A stretch of 64,000 nt of DNA from contig UQSG01000002.1 in assembly GCA_900543695.1 (NCBI GenBank), positions 1 through 64,000 of the forward strand, given 5' to 3'. This DNA comes from an uncultured Clostridium sp. (lineage in GTDB: Bacteria; Bacillota; Clostridia; UBA1212; UBA1255). The notes under the pieces are model-generated. The model had not been told where the DNA came from. It made no database searches and saw only the letters and a program-made list of their open reading frames with translations. Positions 15,481-23,826 of this stretch are shown here, piece by piece (position 1 is the stretch's first letter; every line of letters starts with the position of its first letter). The position numbers and the translations under genes were made by a program.

Positions 15481-16647
15481 TTATACTTTATTCAGCAATG
15501 CCGGTTCCTTATTCTCTATAAACTGTAAAATCAGCAGCGCAATTCCGACTCTCATGCCGATCTCGAATTTTGAGCAGTCCAGACCGGTCATTTTATTAAA
15601 TTTGTCCAGACGGTACATCAATGTGTTTCGGTGAATATACAATACTCTCGACGCCTCGCTGACGTTTAAATTATTATCGAGATAGGCTTTAACGGTATTC
15701 AAAAGCTCCGGAGACGATTTGTCTCTGAGAAAGCCTTCCCCAAAGACTTCGTTGATATAACCCAAACAGGCGTCCATGGGAATGGAATAGATCATTTTCT
15801 CCAGGCCGAGCTTTTTGTATTCAAAGCATTTTTCCTGCATTTCGAAAATTGCGCCGATATTTTTTGCTTTATCCGCCTCCAGATAGGCGTCGTTCAGATT
15901 CATGATGCCGGAAATCTGTGAGCTGACCGAGACGTATACGTCTACCATTGTTTCGGAAAGAAGCGTATCTTTAATCATATTTGCATATTCCAATACAAAT
16001 TCGTACGTATTTTCCTCCCGAATAGGGCAAACGATCGCCGTTCGCGCGTAATCAAGCGGTATAATCAAAAAGCCGCGGTCGGCGCTGAACAGCTCCTGCA
16101 GCACGCGGCAGATCATATCGCTGTCCGCAGGTGCGCCTCCAGACGTTTTATTCAGCGTCACAAGTACGACGGCAAAACCATCCGAGTCCAGCAGGAACTC
16201 TCCGTAAACCGCCTCAAGCTGCTCCTCCGTTACGCTTCTTCGTCCTTCTATCAGGAGCTTTTTAAAAATATTGATCAGATCCTTGCTGCTCTGCGATTCC
16301 CTGTAGCGGAAGCCGTGCGCTGCCAGCGCCAGCAGGCTTTTCTGGTGCGCGCGTTCCGTTTCGTCGGAAGGATTCAGCTTCAGAAACATGAACAGCATTT
16401 CATCCGAATCAGCCGTGACGTTTTCAAACAGATATCCGCCGCGCGTAAATCGGGGAAGGTCAAATAAATTGAGGCTTTCCTCATTCTGCAGCTCCGCAAA
16501 AATAGCTGCCAGCTCGACTTCGGCAGCATCTTGGTTTCCGGCTCCGCTGTAAAATAAAATGCGGCCGGCATCGTCCGTAATTCCAAATTCCGAATCAATA
16601 TATTCCGATATTTCGGTCAACTGTTCTTTATTTGCATTACTCAGCAT
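15481..16647 (-). CDS. PucR/CdaR-type helix-turn-helix regulator
   Basis: 388-residue transcription factor. The C-terminal 60 residues form the PucR-type HTH (AYLDNNLNVSEASRVLYIHRNTLMYRLDKF). The middle is a GGDEF-like regulatory fold typical of CdaR proteins, and the N-terminal 120 residues are a possible ligand-sensing domain (FGITDDAGRILFYSG). AGGAGGTG gives a clear start. It lies 17 bp before ftsE, so it may control or simply be co-transcribed with the ftsEX-protease genes. The effector is unknown. Confidence 0.85.
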   Translation of the reverse strand: MLSNANKEQLTEISEYIDSEFGITDDAGRILFYSGAGNQDAAEVELAAIFAELQNEESLNLFDLPRFTRGGYLFENVTADSDEMLFMFLKLNPSDETERAHQKSLLALAAHGFRYRESQSSKDLINIFKKLLIEGRRSVTEEQLEAVYGEFLLDSDGFAVVLVTLNKTSGGAPADSDMICRVLQELFSADRGFLIIPLDYARTAIVCPIREENTYEFVLEYANMIKDTLLSETMVDVYVSVSSQISGIMNLNDAYLEADKAKNIGAIFEMQEKCFEYKKLGLEKMIYSIPMDACLGYINEVFGEGFLRDKSSPELLNTVKAYLDNNLNVSEASRVLYIHRNTLMYRLDKFNKMTGLDCSKFEIGMRVGIALLILQFIENKEPALLNKV

Positions 16648-16679
16648 TTCCCGGCACCTCCTATTTTACAATCATTTTT

Positions 16680-16707
16680 ATTATATAACAAATCCTCTTA
16701 AAAGCAA
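16680..16707 (-). promoter_or_regulatory. Promoter of the pucR-ftsEX operon
   Basis: Minus-strand TTGCTT and TATAAT, 16 bp apart. On the opposite strand an extended -10 (TGGTATAAT, -10 at 16731-16736) would serve the divergent uridine phosphorylase. Confidence 0.55.
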
Positions 16708-16774
16708 ATACAAATTCAGGCAGAAGGTGGTATAATATCTGCAGGAGAAAGACGGACAGGAGGCCGATTCTGTT

Positions 16775-17545
16775 ATGAACGAGGATAATTTATACCATCT
16801 CGGGTTCAATCCCAAAGAAATCCGCGGGGAATTTGCGATATTGCCGGGAGATCCCGGCCGAATCGAGCAGATCGCGGCGCATTTCACCGATGCCGTTCCC
16901 GTTTCGTACCGCAGGGAATTTAACATATGGCGCGGCTTCGCCGATGCCGGCAGGATGCATCCCGTATTTCTCTGCTCTACCGGGATCGGCGGTCCCAGCG
17001 CCGCAATTGCGGTAGAAGAGCTTCACATGGCCGGCGTCACGCATTTTATCCGCGTCGGAACCTGCGGCGCAATGCAGCCCGATATTTTAAGCGGGGAGCT
17101 TGTAATCGCCCAGTCCGCTGTACGCCAGGAGGGCACGGCCCTGCACTATGCTCCAATCGAATATCCGGCAACGGCCGATTTCGAGATAACGACCGCTTTA
17201 AAGCAGGCTGCGGACCGCCTCGCCGTAAAAAGCCGCGTCGGCGTCGTGCAATGTAAAGATTCCTTTTACGGACAGCACAGCCCCGGGAGAATGCCGGTCG
17301 CCTATGAACTGGAACAAAAATGGGAGGCCTGGAAAAAGTTGGGCGTTCTGGCTTCTGAAATGGAATCTGCGGCAATTTATACGGCCGCCGCAGCGCTCGG
17401 CTGTAAAGCGGGCTGTGTGCTTCACGTAGTCTGGAATCAGGAACGGGAAGCCGCGGGGCTTGATAACCCGGAAGTGCATGATACTTCAGCTGCCGTAAAA
17501 TGCGCGGCGCTTGCAGTCAAGCTGCTCTGCGGAGCAGTGTCCTAA
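16775..17545 (+). CDS. udp: Uridine phosphorylase
   Basis: Nucleoside phosphorylase that splits uridine into uracil and ribose-1-phosphate. The 256-residue protein has the family phosphate loop (LPGDPGRIEQIA), STGIGGPSAAIA, FIRVGTCGAMQ, and the active-site EMESAAIY motif. QEGTALHYAPIEYPA and the KDSFYGQHSPGRMP insertion resemble uridine rather than purine phosphorylases. AGGAGG precedes the ATG by 11 bases. It stands alone, divergent from pucR. Confidence 0.9.
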   Translation: MNEDNLYHLGFNPKEIRGEFAILPGDPGRIEQIAAHFTDAVPVSYRREFNIWRGFADAGRMHPVFLCSTGIGGPSAAIAVEELHMAGVTHFIRVGTCGAMQPDILSGELVIAQSAVRQEGTALHYAPIEYPATADFEITTALKQAADRLAVKSRVGVVQCKDSFYGQHSPGRMPVAYELEQKWEAWKKLGVLASEMESAAIYTAAAALGCKAGCVLHVVWNQEREAAGLDNPEVHDTSAAVKCAALAVKLLCGAVS

Positions 17546-17647
17546 AATCACGCCGCCGGTTTCTGATTTTTTGCACGCACATCCCCTCATCAGAGGCAAA
17601 AATTTAGATGGAACAAGCTTTATATTTCATTTGAGAAATACTATATT

Positions 17648-17682
17648 AAAAAGCTGTAATTGTCTGTAGACAATTACAGCTT
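17648..17682 (-). terminator. Terminator after the tRNA pair
   Basis: Perfect 15-bp stem (AAGCTGTAATTGTCT and its complement, loop AC) followed by TTTTTAATA on the minus strand, just after tRNA-Glu. Confidence 0.9.
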
Positions 17683-17687
17683 CTGTG

Positions 17688-17762
17688 TGGTGACCCCTAC
17701 GAGAGTCGAACTCGTGTCGCCGCCGTGAAAGGGCGATGTCTTAACCACTTGACCAAGGGGCC
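17688..17762 (-). tRNA. tRNA-Glu (anticodon TTC)
   Basis: 75-nt cloverleaf on the minus strand: acceptor GGCCCCT/AGGGGTC, anticodon loop CTTTCAC, T loop GTTCGACTC, and an encoded CCA end. It matches clostridial tRNA-Glu. Confidence 0.97.
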
Positions 17763-17767
17763 AAATT

Positions 17768-17844
17768 TGGTAGCGGCGATGGGATTCGAACCTATGACCT
17801 GTCGGGTATGAACCGAATGCTCTGGCCAACTGAGCTACGCCGCC
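17768..17844 (-). tRNA. tRNA-Met, elongator type (anticodon CAT)
   Basis: 77-nt cloverleaf on the minus strand: acceptor GGCGGCG/CGCCGCT with a G-U first pair, anticodon loop TTCATAC, and an encoded CCA. It resembles the clostridial elongator Met tRNA. It lacks the initiator's three G-C pairs in the anticodon stem. A tRNA-Ile with lysidine would also read CAT but is less likely from overall sequence. It lies 5 bp before tRNA-Glu. Confidence 0.93.
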
Positions 17845-17981
17845 ATAAGATCCCACCGAACGACCACAATGTACGTCCGGTAAGAACGCTCGACTATTAT
17901 ACAAGCAGCCGCCGATATTGTCAACCCCTTTTTAAAAAAAACTTCTTTTTCTGCCGAACCCAGGGTTCAGACAAAAAACGC

Positions 17982-18010
17982 AAAAAGCCGATCGCGCAAA
18001 ACGATCGGCT
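17982..18010 (-). terminator. Terminator after rpmB
   Basis: Minus-strand stem AGCCGATCG/CGATCGGCT with loop TTTTGCG, followed by TTTTGCGTTTTTTG. Confidence 0.85.
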
Positions 18011-18071
18011 GCAATGCTATGTTTTCGTACGACGGCACATCCCGGAAGCATTCTGCCGGCAATGCGGAAAA

Positions 18072-18272
18072 TCACACGGCTCTTGTAACCTTTCCCGATT
18101 TCAAGCAGGAAGTACACACATGAGCGTAACGGGGAGCGCCGTTTACCATGATCTTAACTCTCCTGACATTCGGCTTCCAGTTTCTTTTCGCACGTCTGCT
18201 CACCTGCGAACGTGTTATGCTGATGTGGCGTCCGAACAACATATCCTTTGAACAAAATTCACATCTTGCCAT
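18072..18272 (-). CDS. rpmB: 50S ribosomal protein L28
   Basis: 66-residue L28 of the zinc-binding type: CEFCSKDM near the start and CTSCLKSGKV at the end give the four cysteines. It carries the typical SRRAKRNWKPNVRRV segment. GGGAGGTG precedes the ATG. It is monocistronic with its own promoter and terminator. Confidence 0.97.
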   Translation of the reverse strand: MARCEFCSKDMLFGRHISITRSQVSRRAKRNWKPNVRRVKIMVNGAPRYAHVCTSCLKSGKVTRAV

Positions 18273-18313
18273 TTAAACACACCTCCCTTGAAAATCTTTA
18301 AACAGCAAGCGTT

Positions 18314-18342
18314 ATTGTAACACATCTTGTCTTGCAATGCAA
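18314..18342 (-). promoter_or_regulatory. Promoter of rpmB
   Basis: Minus-strand TTGCAT and TACAAT, 17 bp apart, about 40 bp before the start codon. Confidence 0.6.
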
Positions 18343-18395
18343 ATAAAAAATTTCATTGCGGACGCTTTTGCGCGGTTCTCCAAAAATAACAAGAA

Positions 18396-18433
18396 GAGAC
18401 CGTCCCGGCAGCAGCCTGCTGCGGGACCGTCTC
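18396..18433 (-). terminator. Terminator after the ispH-S1 gene
   Basis: A 12-bp stem (GAGACGGTCCCG with its partner, one C-C or G-G mismatch) and an inner CAGCAG/CTGCTG extension, followed on the minus strand by a T-rich stretch ending TTTTT. Confidence 0.7.
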
Positions 18434-18478
18434 CTGTATATAAAGTGAAATCAGTCTTGTAATAAAACGTTCTTACCC

Positions 18479-20872
18479 TTATGCTTCAGGCTCCGCGTTT
18501 TCGGCGGGGGCCTCCTCGGTTTTTTCGGTTTCAGTTTCTAAAACCGCATTCACTTCTATTGCCGGCTGAAGCTTCGAAGCCAGAATATCGCCTATGGACG
18601 TACCCATAGAAGACGCCTGATCTGCTACGTAAGTTTCCTCAGCATCTTTTCTTGTACGCTGCTTGTCGCCTTTTGCCGGACGATCGCCGCGGTCTTTCTT
18701 GCGAGGTCTGTCCTTCCGCTCCGGCAGAATGGGATTTCCCTCCTCGTCAAGCTCTACCGGCTTCGGCTCCGGATCATATGCCTGAACGTCGCGGATGCTG
18801 AGATTGATCTTCTTCTCCGGAATATTCGTATCAATGATCTTTGCCATTACCTTCTGTCCGATCTTGAGGCAGTCGGCCGCGCTTGAAATTCTCTGGTTGG
18901 AGATCTGGGAAATATGTACCAGACCGTCGATTCCGGGAGCGATATTTACAAATACACCGAAGCTGGCAAACCGTACCACCGTAACCTCGAGAATGTCTCC
19001 CACCTGGTAAAGATTCTCCGCGTCAAACCACGGATTATCCTCTTCTTTTCTGTAGCCGAGAGAAATTCTTTTCTTCTTTCTGTCAAAATCGAGGATTTTG
19101 ACTTCCACTTCCTGACCGACCTTCAGAACCTCGGAAGGATGCTTGATCCGGTTCCATGACAGCTCGGACATATGGATCAGTCCGTCATAACCGCCGATAT
19201 CCACAAATGCGCCGAAAGGCGTCAGGCTCTTAACGGTTCCGGTGCAGATCTTGCCAACCTCGATCTGGCTCCAGAAAGCCTCTTCCTTTTCTTCTCTATC
19301 AGCAACAAGCAGGATTTTTCTGGATCCCACGATCCGGTTATGGCCTTTCGGTCCCTTCTCGAATGCCGTGATGATGACATCCACGCTTTTTCCAACGAAT
19401 GCAGTCAGATCCTTCGCATATCTCTCGGAAAGCTGCGACGCCGGAATAAAAATGCGTACAGAGCCGAGATACGCAACGACACCGCCGTTGACGGCTTCTT
19501 TGATCCGAACCGTAACGGGCGTTTTACTCTCAAACGACTGTTCCAGAAGAAGCATGTTCTTTTTGTTGTCGACACGTCTTTTGGAAAGGATCGCTTCTCC
19601 GTCCTTGTCGCTCACTTTCACTACCATGGCCTCTACTTCGTCTCCGATATTCAGCTGATCCGGTTCGAAGCCGGGAACCTCAGCAAACTCGTCGATCGCA
19701 ATGAACCCTTCAAATTTAAAGCCAAGGTCAACATAGACGCCCTTATTGTCGATCTTATTGATCGTGCCCTTAACGATCTGACCGCTTGAGATCGTGGTCA
19801 GCGTCTTGTCCAGCATCGTTTCAAACGAATCGTTCTCCCCGGCCTCCTTCGATTCCTCCGAAACGGGCGATTCCGAAACGGACTGCTCGGAATTTTCCGC
19901 TGCGGTTTCCTCTGTGTTCTGCACAGAGGCTTCCACGGCGGCTTCCTCTGCAGGTACCGCGGTTTCGGCAATCTCGATTTCCTGATTGTTTACTTCCGGA
20001 TTGATTTCACTCATCTTACCAATAACCTCCCCGATGATCCAGTCGGGAACCGATGCTCCCGCCGTCACACCAACTTTCATATATTTGTCTACCTGCGACA
20101 AATTCAGCTCCTCGGCATCTTCCACGAATAAAACATGATCGCAAATTTCAGAGCTTAAATCATATAGCTTCCGGGTGTTGGAACTCTTCTTATCCCCTAC
20201 TACAACCATTAAGTCCGCCTGCGATGCTATTTTAACAGTTTCTTCCTGCCTTAAAGATGTCGCACTGCATATTGTATCAAAAAAAATTGTGTTGTCAAAG
20301 GATTTTTTTAATATTTCACATATTTTAGTAAATTTTTTTTTAGAAAAAGTGGTTTGTGCGACGACGCTATACAACATGTTGTTATTTTCCGGTCGGAACT
20401 GCCTTGCCTGTTCTTCGTCAGACAGAATGATCCCCGTTTCTTGGCACCATCCGTTTGTGCCGATCACCTCCGGGTGTTCTCTGTCTCCAACAATGATGAT
20501 TTCTCGTCCTTTTTCATGCTGCTCTCGTACAAGGCTGTGGATTTTGGCAACAAACGGACATGTGGCGTCAGCAAGCGTGCAGCCTAAATTTTCCAGCATC
20601 TCATAAACTTTAGGGGAAACTCCGTGCGCGCGGATTACCACCACAGCGCGCTCCGGATGTCCCTCCGTCAGCAGACAGATTTCCTCCGGATTCCGAACAG
20701 TACGCATGCCAAGCGCTTCCAGGCGGCCGATCACATGATCGTTGTGAATCAATTCTCCGTATGAAAATACAAACGTGTTTTCTTTTCTGCCGCGCAGAAT
20801 CTCAAAGGACTTTTCTACCGCGTTTGCCACACCGAAGCAAAAGCCGGCTCTTTCAGCTTTTATGATCTCCAA
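18479..20872 (-). CDS. ispH: IspH (HMBPP reductase) fused to ribosomal protein S1-like domains
   Basis: 797-residue fusion. Residues 1-285 are IspH, the 4Fe-4S enzyme that makes IPP and DMAPP in the last step of the MEP pathway. Its cluster cysteines are in AGFCFGV, DATCPFV and DTICSAT. An acidic Ala/Glu linker (about 290-350) leads to four S1 RNA-binding domains (starting near TISSGQIVKGTI, PVTVRIKEAVNGG, VGKICTGTVKSL and VGDILEVTVVRF) and a Lys/Arg-rich then Glu-rich tail. Such fusions are known in Clostridia. The start codon is TTG (20872), with GGAGG nine bases upstream, inside the end of plsC (20-bp overlap). Confidence 0.95.
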   Translation of the reverse strand: MEIIKAERAGFCFGVANAVEKSFEILRGRKENTFVFSYGELIHNDHVIGRLEALGMRTVRNPEEICLLTEGHPERAVVVIRAHGVSPKVYEMLENLGCTLADATCPFVAKIHSLVREQHEKGREIIIVGDREHPEVIGTNGWCQETGIILSDEEQARQFRPENNNMLYSVVAQTTFSKKKFTKICEILKKSFDNTIFFDTICSATSLRQEETVKIASQADLMVVVGDKKSSNTRKLYDLSSEICDHVLFVEDAEELNLSQVDKYMKVGVTAGASVPDWIIGEVIGKMSEINPEVNNQEIEIAETAVPAEEAAVEASVQNTEETAAENSEQSVSESPVSEESKEAGENDSFETMLDKTLTTISSGQIVKGTINKIDNKGVYVDLGFKFEGFIAIDEFAEVPGFEPDQLNIGDEVEAMVVKVSDKDGEAILSKRRVDNKKNMLLLEQSFESKTPVTVRIKEAVNGGVVAYLGSVRIFIPASQLSERYAKDLTAFVGKSVDVIITAFEKGPKGHNRIVGSRKILLVADREEKEEAFWSQIEVGKICTGTVKSLTPFGAFVDIGGYDGLIHMSELSWNRIKHPSEVLKVGQEVEVKILDFDRKKKRISLGYRKEEDNPWFDAENLYQVGDILEVTVVRFASFGVFVNIAPGIDGLVHISQISNQRISSAADCLKIGQKVMAKIIDTNIPEKKINLSIRDVQAYDPEPKPVELDEEGNPILPERKDRPRKKDRGDRPAKGDKQRTRKDAEETYVADQASSMGTSIGDILASKLQPAIEVNAVLETETEKTEEAPAENAEPEA

Positions 20873-21458
20873 TTTCCGGAACCTCCATCAGCGTATAAAT
20901 CGTATCGAGAATCTGCTGGGACAGCCTCTGATAATCCTCCTTCGTGTATTTTTCATTTTCCGGAGGCGCAGGCAGAAGGATCGGATCTCCAAAGCGGACG
21001 AAAACGCGTCCAAACAGGCGGATTTTTCCCCAGATTGCGACGGGAAGCACCGGCACGCCCGCCTCCACCGCGAATTTGGCGACGCCATGTTTTGCCTGAT
21101 GGGCACGGCCGCTGCCCTTTGCACGCGTGCCCTGCGGGAAAATCCCTACGGGCTCACCCCGTTCAAGCATTTCAAACGTGGTTCTCGCGGCAGAAACATC
21201 CCGCGTACTGCGCTTTACCGGGTATGCGCCGCATGCCGTAATAAATTTAGCGACCAGCTTATTTTTAAAAAGCTCCTCTTTTGCCATCCATTTGATGTAA
21301 CGCGGCACGCGGTATCCGATCATAAACATGTCCAGCATGCTTTCATGATTTGCCGCCACAATTACTCCGCCTTCGCGGGGCATTTTATCTGCGTCAATAA
21401 CTCGAACACGCAGAAATACCGAAAAAAAGATTTTACACAGGACTCTCAGGAATTCCAT
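20853..21458 (-). CDS. plsC: 1-acyl-sn-glycerol-3-phosphate acyltransferase (PlsC family)
   Basis: 201-residue membrane-associated acyltransferase for phosphatidic acid synthesis. The catalytic NHESMLD (HX4D) motif, the KWMAKEELF segment and the phosphate-binding FPQGTRAKG motif are all present. ATG at 21458 has GGAG six bases upstream and lies inside the cmk end (26-bp overlap). The longer frame would need a TTG with no ribosome site. It sits in a cmk-plsC-ispH run, an order often seen in Clostridia. Confidence 0.93.
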   Translation of the reverse strand: MEFLRVLCKIFFSVFLRVRVIDADKMPREGGVIVAANHESMLDMFMIGYRVPRYIKWMAKEELFKNKLVAKFITACGAYPVKRSTRDVSAARTTFEMLERGEPVGIFPQGTRAKGSGRAHQAKHGVAKFAVEAGVPVLPVAIWGKIRLFGRVFVRFGDPILLPAPPENEKYTKEDYQRLSQQILDTIYTLMEVPEIGDHKS

Positions 21459-22152
21459 TCTGTTCTCCGCCAAATTTATTTCGGATAATCGCTAAAAGCG
21501 CTTCCTCGCTTTCCGCCTCGCTCAGCGCCGATGTGTCAAGCAGAACCGCGTCTTCCGCACGTACCAGCGGCGCAAACGCCCGCGAGCTGTCATTTTCATC
21601 CCGGAATTGGATATCCCGAAGCACCTCTTCAAAAGTAATCTTCCGATTTCCCTTTTCTCTGAGCTCTTTCAGACGTCGGCCCGCCCGCACCTCAGCAGAA
21701 GCCGTCAGGAAAATTTTTACACCCGCGTCTTTAAGGACATAAGAGCCAATATCCCTTCCATCCATCACCACATTATGCTCCGCCGCAATTTTCCGCTGAA
21801 GTGCAACGAGCCTGAGACGTACCTCCGGAACAACGGCGACCTTCGAGGCGGCGAGCGATACCTCCGGAGTCCGGATCAGAGCCGTTACGTTTTCCCCTGC
21901 CACAAAGACCTGCTGAGCTCCCTGCTCATACGAAATTCCGATGGAAAACGTCTCTGCAAGCAGTTTGATTTTCTCCGTATTTTCTGCATCCGGAAGAGAA
22001 AAATCAATTCCCCGGCGAATCGCGTATAGCCCGAACGCGCGATACATCGCGCCGGTGTCGAGATAAAGATATCCCAGCTTCTGCGCTGTTTTCCTGGCAA
22101 GCGTGCTTTTCCCGGCGCCCGAAGGGCCGTCAATTGCGATGTTATGATTCAT
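21433..22152 (-). CDS. cmk: Cytidylate kinase
   Basis: 239-residue CMP/dCMP kinase with P-loop GPSGAGKST, YLDTGAMYRAF, the VMDGRDIGSYVL motif and the LID-region arginines (RAGRRLKELREKG). ATG at 22152 follows GGAGG by nine bases and overlaps the upstream HutP-like gene's stop by 11 bp; the longer open frame lies inside that gene. Confidence 0.96.
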   Translation of the reverse strand: MNHNIAIDGPSGAGKSTLARKTAQKLGYLYLDTGAMYRAFGLYAIRRGIDFSLPDAENTEKIKLLAETFSIGISYEQGAQQVFVAGENVTALIRTPEVSLAASKVAVVPEVRLRLVALQRKIAAEHNVVMDGRDIGSYVLKDAGVKIFLTASAEVRAGRRLKELREKGNRKITFEEVLRDIQFRDENDSSRAFAPLVRAEDAVLLDTSALSEAESEEALLAIIRNKFGGEQNGIPESPV

Positions 22153-22600
22153 CCTGTTTTTCCTCCGCTCCGGCATCACTCCGATAGATGACGCGATGTC
22201 CAAGTCCGACCGCCATTTCGTTCAAATGAAGCAGCCCGATTCCGAAAAAGACTGCGACGCTGATATGCTCTCCGCAGCGTGCGATTGCAATTTTTCCGCC
22301 GATGTTCAGGCCAAGCGCCTTATTCATGATTTGTGAAATTGCTTCCCGCGCCGCCCCGGCGACGGCTCCTTCCTCGGCATGGGATTCCAGAATCAGATTT
22401 TCCCGTTTGGCCGCGACGACGGCGCGTTCTATCATTTTCGTTACGGACGGGATAAATTCCCCGCCGTAGTCGACCGCTGCCGTCAGAATTCCCTCTCCTC
22501 GCAGCCTTGTCTGCACGTTCTTCTCCGTTTGCCGGTCCTTTGTAATTGCGACGGAAATCGCTGCCGTAACCGCATCTCTGCTCCCCGTTTCACTGAACAT
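22142..22600 (-). CDS. HutP family protein
   Basis: 152-residue protein resembling the HutP-like proteins of Clostridia, distant relatives of the B. subtilis histidine-utilisation antiterminator. The C-terminal strand pattern HISVAVFFGIGLLHLNEMA and GLGHRVIY parallels the end of HutP, and AVDYGGEFIPSVTKMIERAVVAAKRE is the characteristic centre. Here it lies beside cmk, not histidine genes, so the role is probably different. RNA binding and metal dependence are family knowledge, not visible here. The ribosome site is weak. Confidence 0.65.
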   Translation of the reverse strand: MFSETGSRDAVTAAISVAITKDRQTEKNVQTRLRGEGILTAAVDYGGEFIPSVTKMIERAVVAAKRENLILESHAEEGAVAGAAREAISQIMNKALGLNIGGKIAIARCGEHISVAVFFGIGLLHLNEMAVGLGHRVIYRSDAGAEEKQDES

Positions 22601-22620
22601 ATTCCGTTCTTCCCCCTCTT

Positions 22621-23745
22621 TTACCGAAAGCTGTGCGCTACGTCTTCTTCAAACCAGGCGGACGACTGCGCTCCAGAGCCGCCGTCAAATCTGGAATTCT
22701 TCATATATACGGCTGTAACGCGATTTTCCGGATCCACCCAGAAGTGTGATCCGTACGCTCCGCTCCAGCCGAAGCAGCCCTTCGGAAGCGTGTACCTGTC
22801 ATTGGCGATAACCCTTACTCCGAGCCCCCACCACTGCGCATCGTTCCGATCCCCGGAAATCGGAATATACGGCGTTTTCATGTGCCTTACCGATTCCGGC
22901 TCCAGCACGGCGCCGCTGCGCAGGCTGCCCTCGTTCAGCAGCATCTCCGCAAATACGGAATAGGCCTCCGCCGTGCCGGCAAGTCCCGCGCCGCCGCAAA
23001 AATAGGTCAGCGGGAAGCCTTCGAAAATGGTCCTGCCGGTATCTTCATACCAGACCTTCTGTCCATCAAAATAATGCATCTGCGACATGCGTCCCCACTG
23101 CTCCTCACTCGGAACAAAGGTGATATCTGAAATTCCGAGAGGTCGCATAATAAACTGATCAATATATTCGTTAAAGGGCATTCCGGAAGTCAGCTCCACG
23201 ATCCGCGCCGCCACGTCAAACGCCCCCGTGGCGCTGTAAAACGCCGTTTCACCCGGCTGAAAGGAAAGCAGGATGTGATTGAGATAATTCGTTACAGTCG
23301 TAAGATTCTCCCTGTCTTCCGGCTTCATGGCGCGCTCCTGCGCTTCGCCCACGCCGCCGATATCAGACAAAATGCCGCTCGTATGGTTTAACAGCATCCG
23401 TATCGTGATCTCGTTTCTGACTTTTTCCTTTGGGATAACGCTCCCGTTTTCATCAAGCGCACCGACGTACTGGTCTGCGAACCCGTCAAAAAATCTCGAG
23501 ACCTTATCTTCCAGGGAAAGACGTCCTTTCTGCACCTCCGATAGTACTGCGGCCGCCGTAACCGGTTTGGTCATGGACGCCAAGCGGTACATCAGATTTG
23601 TCTTACAGCCGAAGCTCTCATGAAATACCGTTTTTCCGTCCTGCCGCACCAGAATTTCGCAGCGTCCCACGCGGCCCGTTTCCAGCAGGTGCCGCTGCCG
23701 GTCAGAAATGTTTTTATACAAAAGCTTTTCGTCTAAAATTCTCAT
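22621..23745 (-). CDS. Serine hydrolase, class C beta-lactamase-like fold
   Basis: 374-residue protein with the SxxK nucleophile motif S57-M-T-K60, a Tyr-Ser-Ala segment (TAFYSATGAFD) where the YxN motif is expected, and a C-terminal GWSGAYGSHFWVDPENR region equivalent to the KTG/HxG strand. There is no signal peptide, so it is probably a cytoplasmic esterase or peptidase-like member rather than a beta-lactamase. It lies just downstream of the terminator that ends the sugar oxidoreductase operon. Confidence 0.85.
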   Translation of the reverse strand: MRILDEKLLYKNISDRQRHLLETGRVGRCEILVRQDGKTVFHESFGCKTNLMYRLASMTKPVTAAAVLSEVQKGRLSLEDKVSRFFDGFADQYVGALDENGSVIPKEKVRNEITIRMLLNHTSGILSDIGGVGEAQERAMKPEDRENLTTVTNYLNHILLSFQPGETAFYSATGAFDVAARIVELTSGMPFNEYIDQFIMRPLGISDITFVPSEEQWGRMSQMHYFDGQKVWYEDTGRTIFEGFPLTYFCGGAGLAGTAEAYSVFAEMLLNEGSLRSGAVLEPESVRHMKTPYIPISGDRNDAQWWGLGVRVIANDRYTLPKGCFGWSGAYGSHFWVDPENRVTAVYMKNSRFDGGSGAQSSAWFEEDVAHSFR

Positions 23746-23768
23746 GTAAATGCAAACCTCATATACGT

Positions 23769-23812
23769 AAAAAAAGCCGGAGACAGCTGTTTTCTGAAAC
23801 GCGCCCCGGCTT
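23769..23812 (-). terminator. Terminator after the oxidoreductase gene
   Basis: Minus-strand stem AAGCCGG/CCGGCTT with a long, partly paired loop, followed by TTTTTAC. Confidence 0.65.
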
Positions 23813-23826
23813 TGTCCGCTGCCCGG

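Noticed and set aside
17546..17640. Terminator after udp
   Set aside because: No GC-rich stem with a T-run on the plus strand; the strong hairpin at 17651 has its T-run only on the minus strand.
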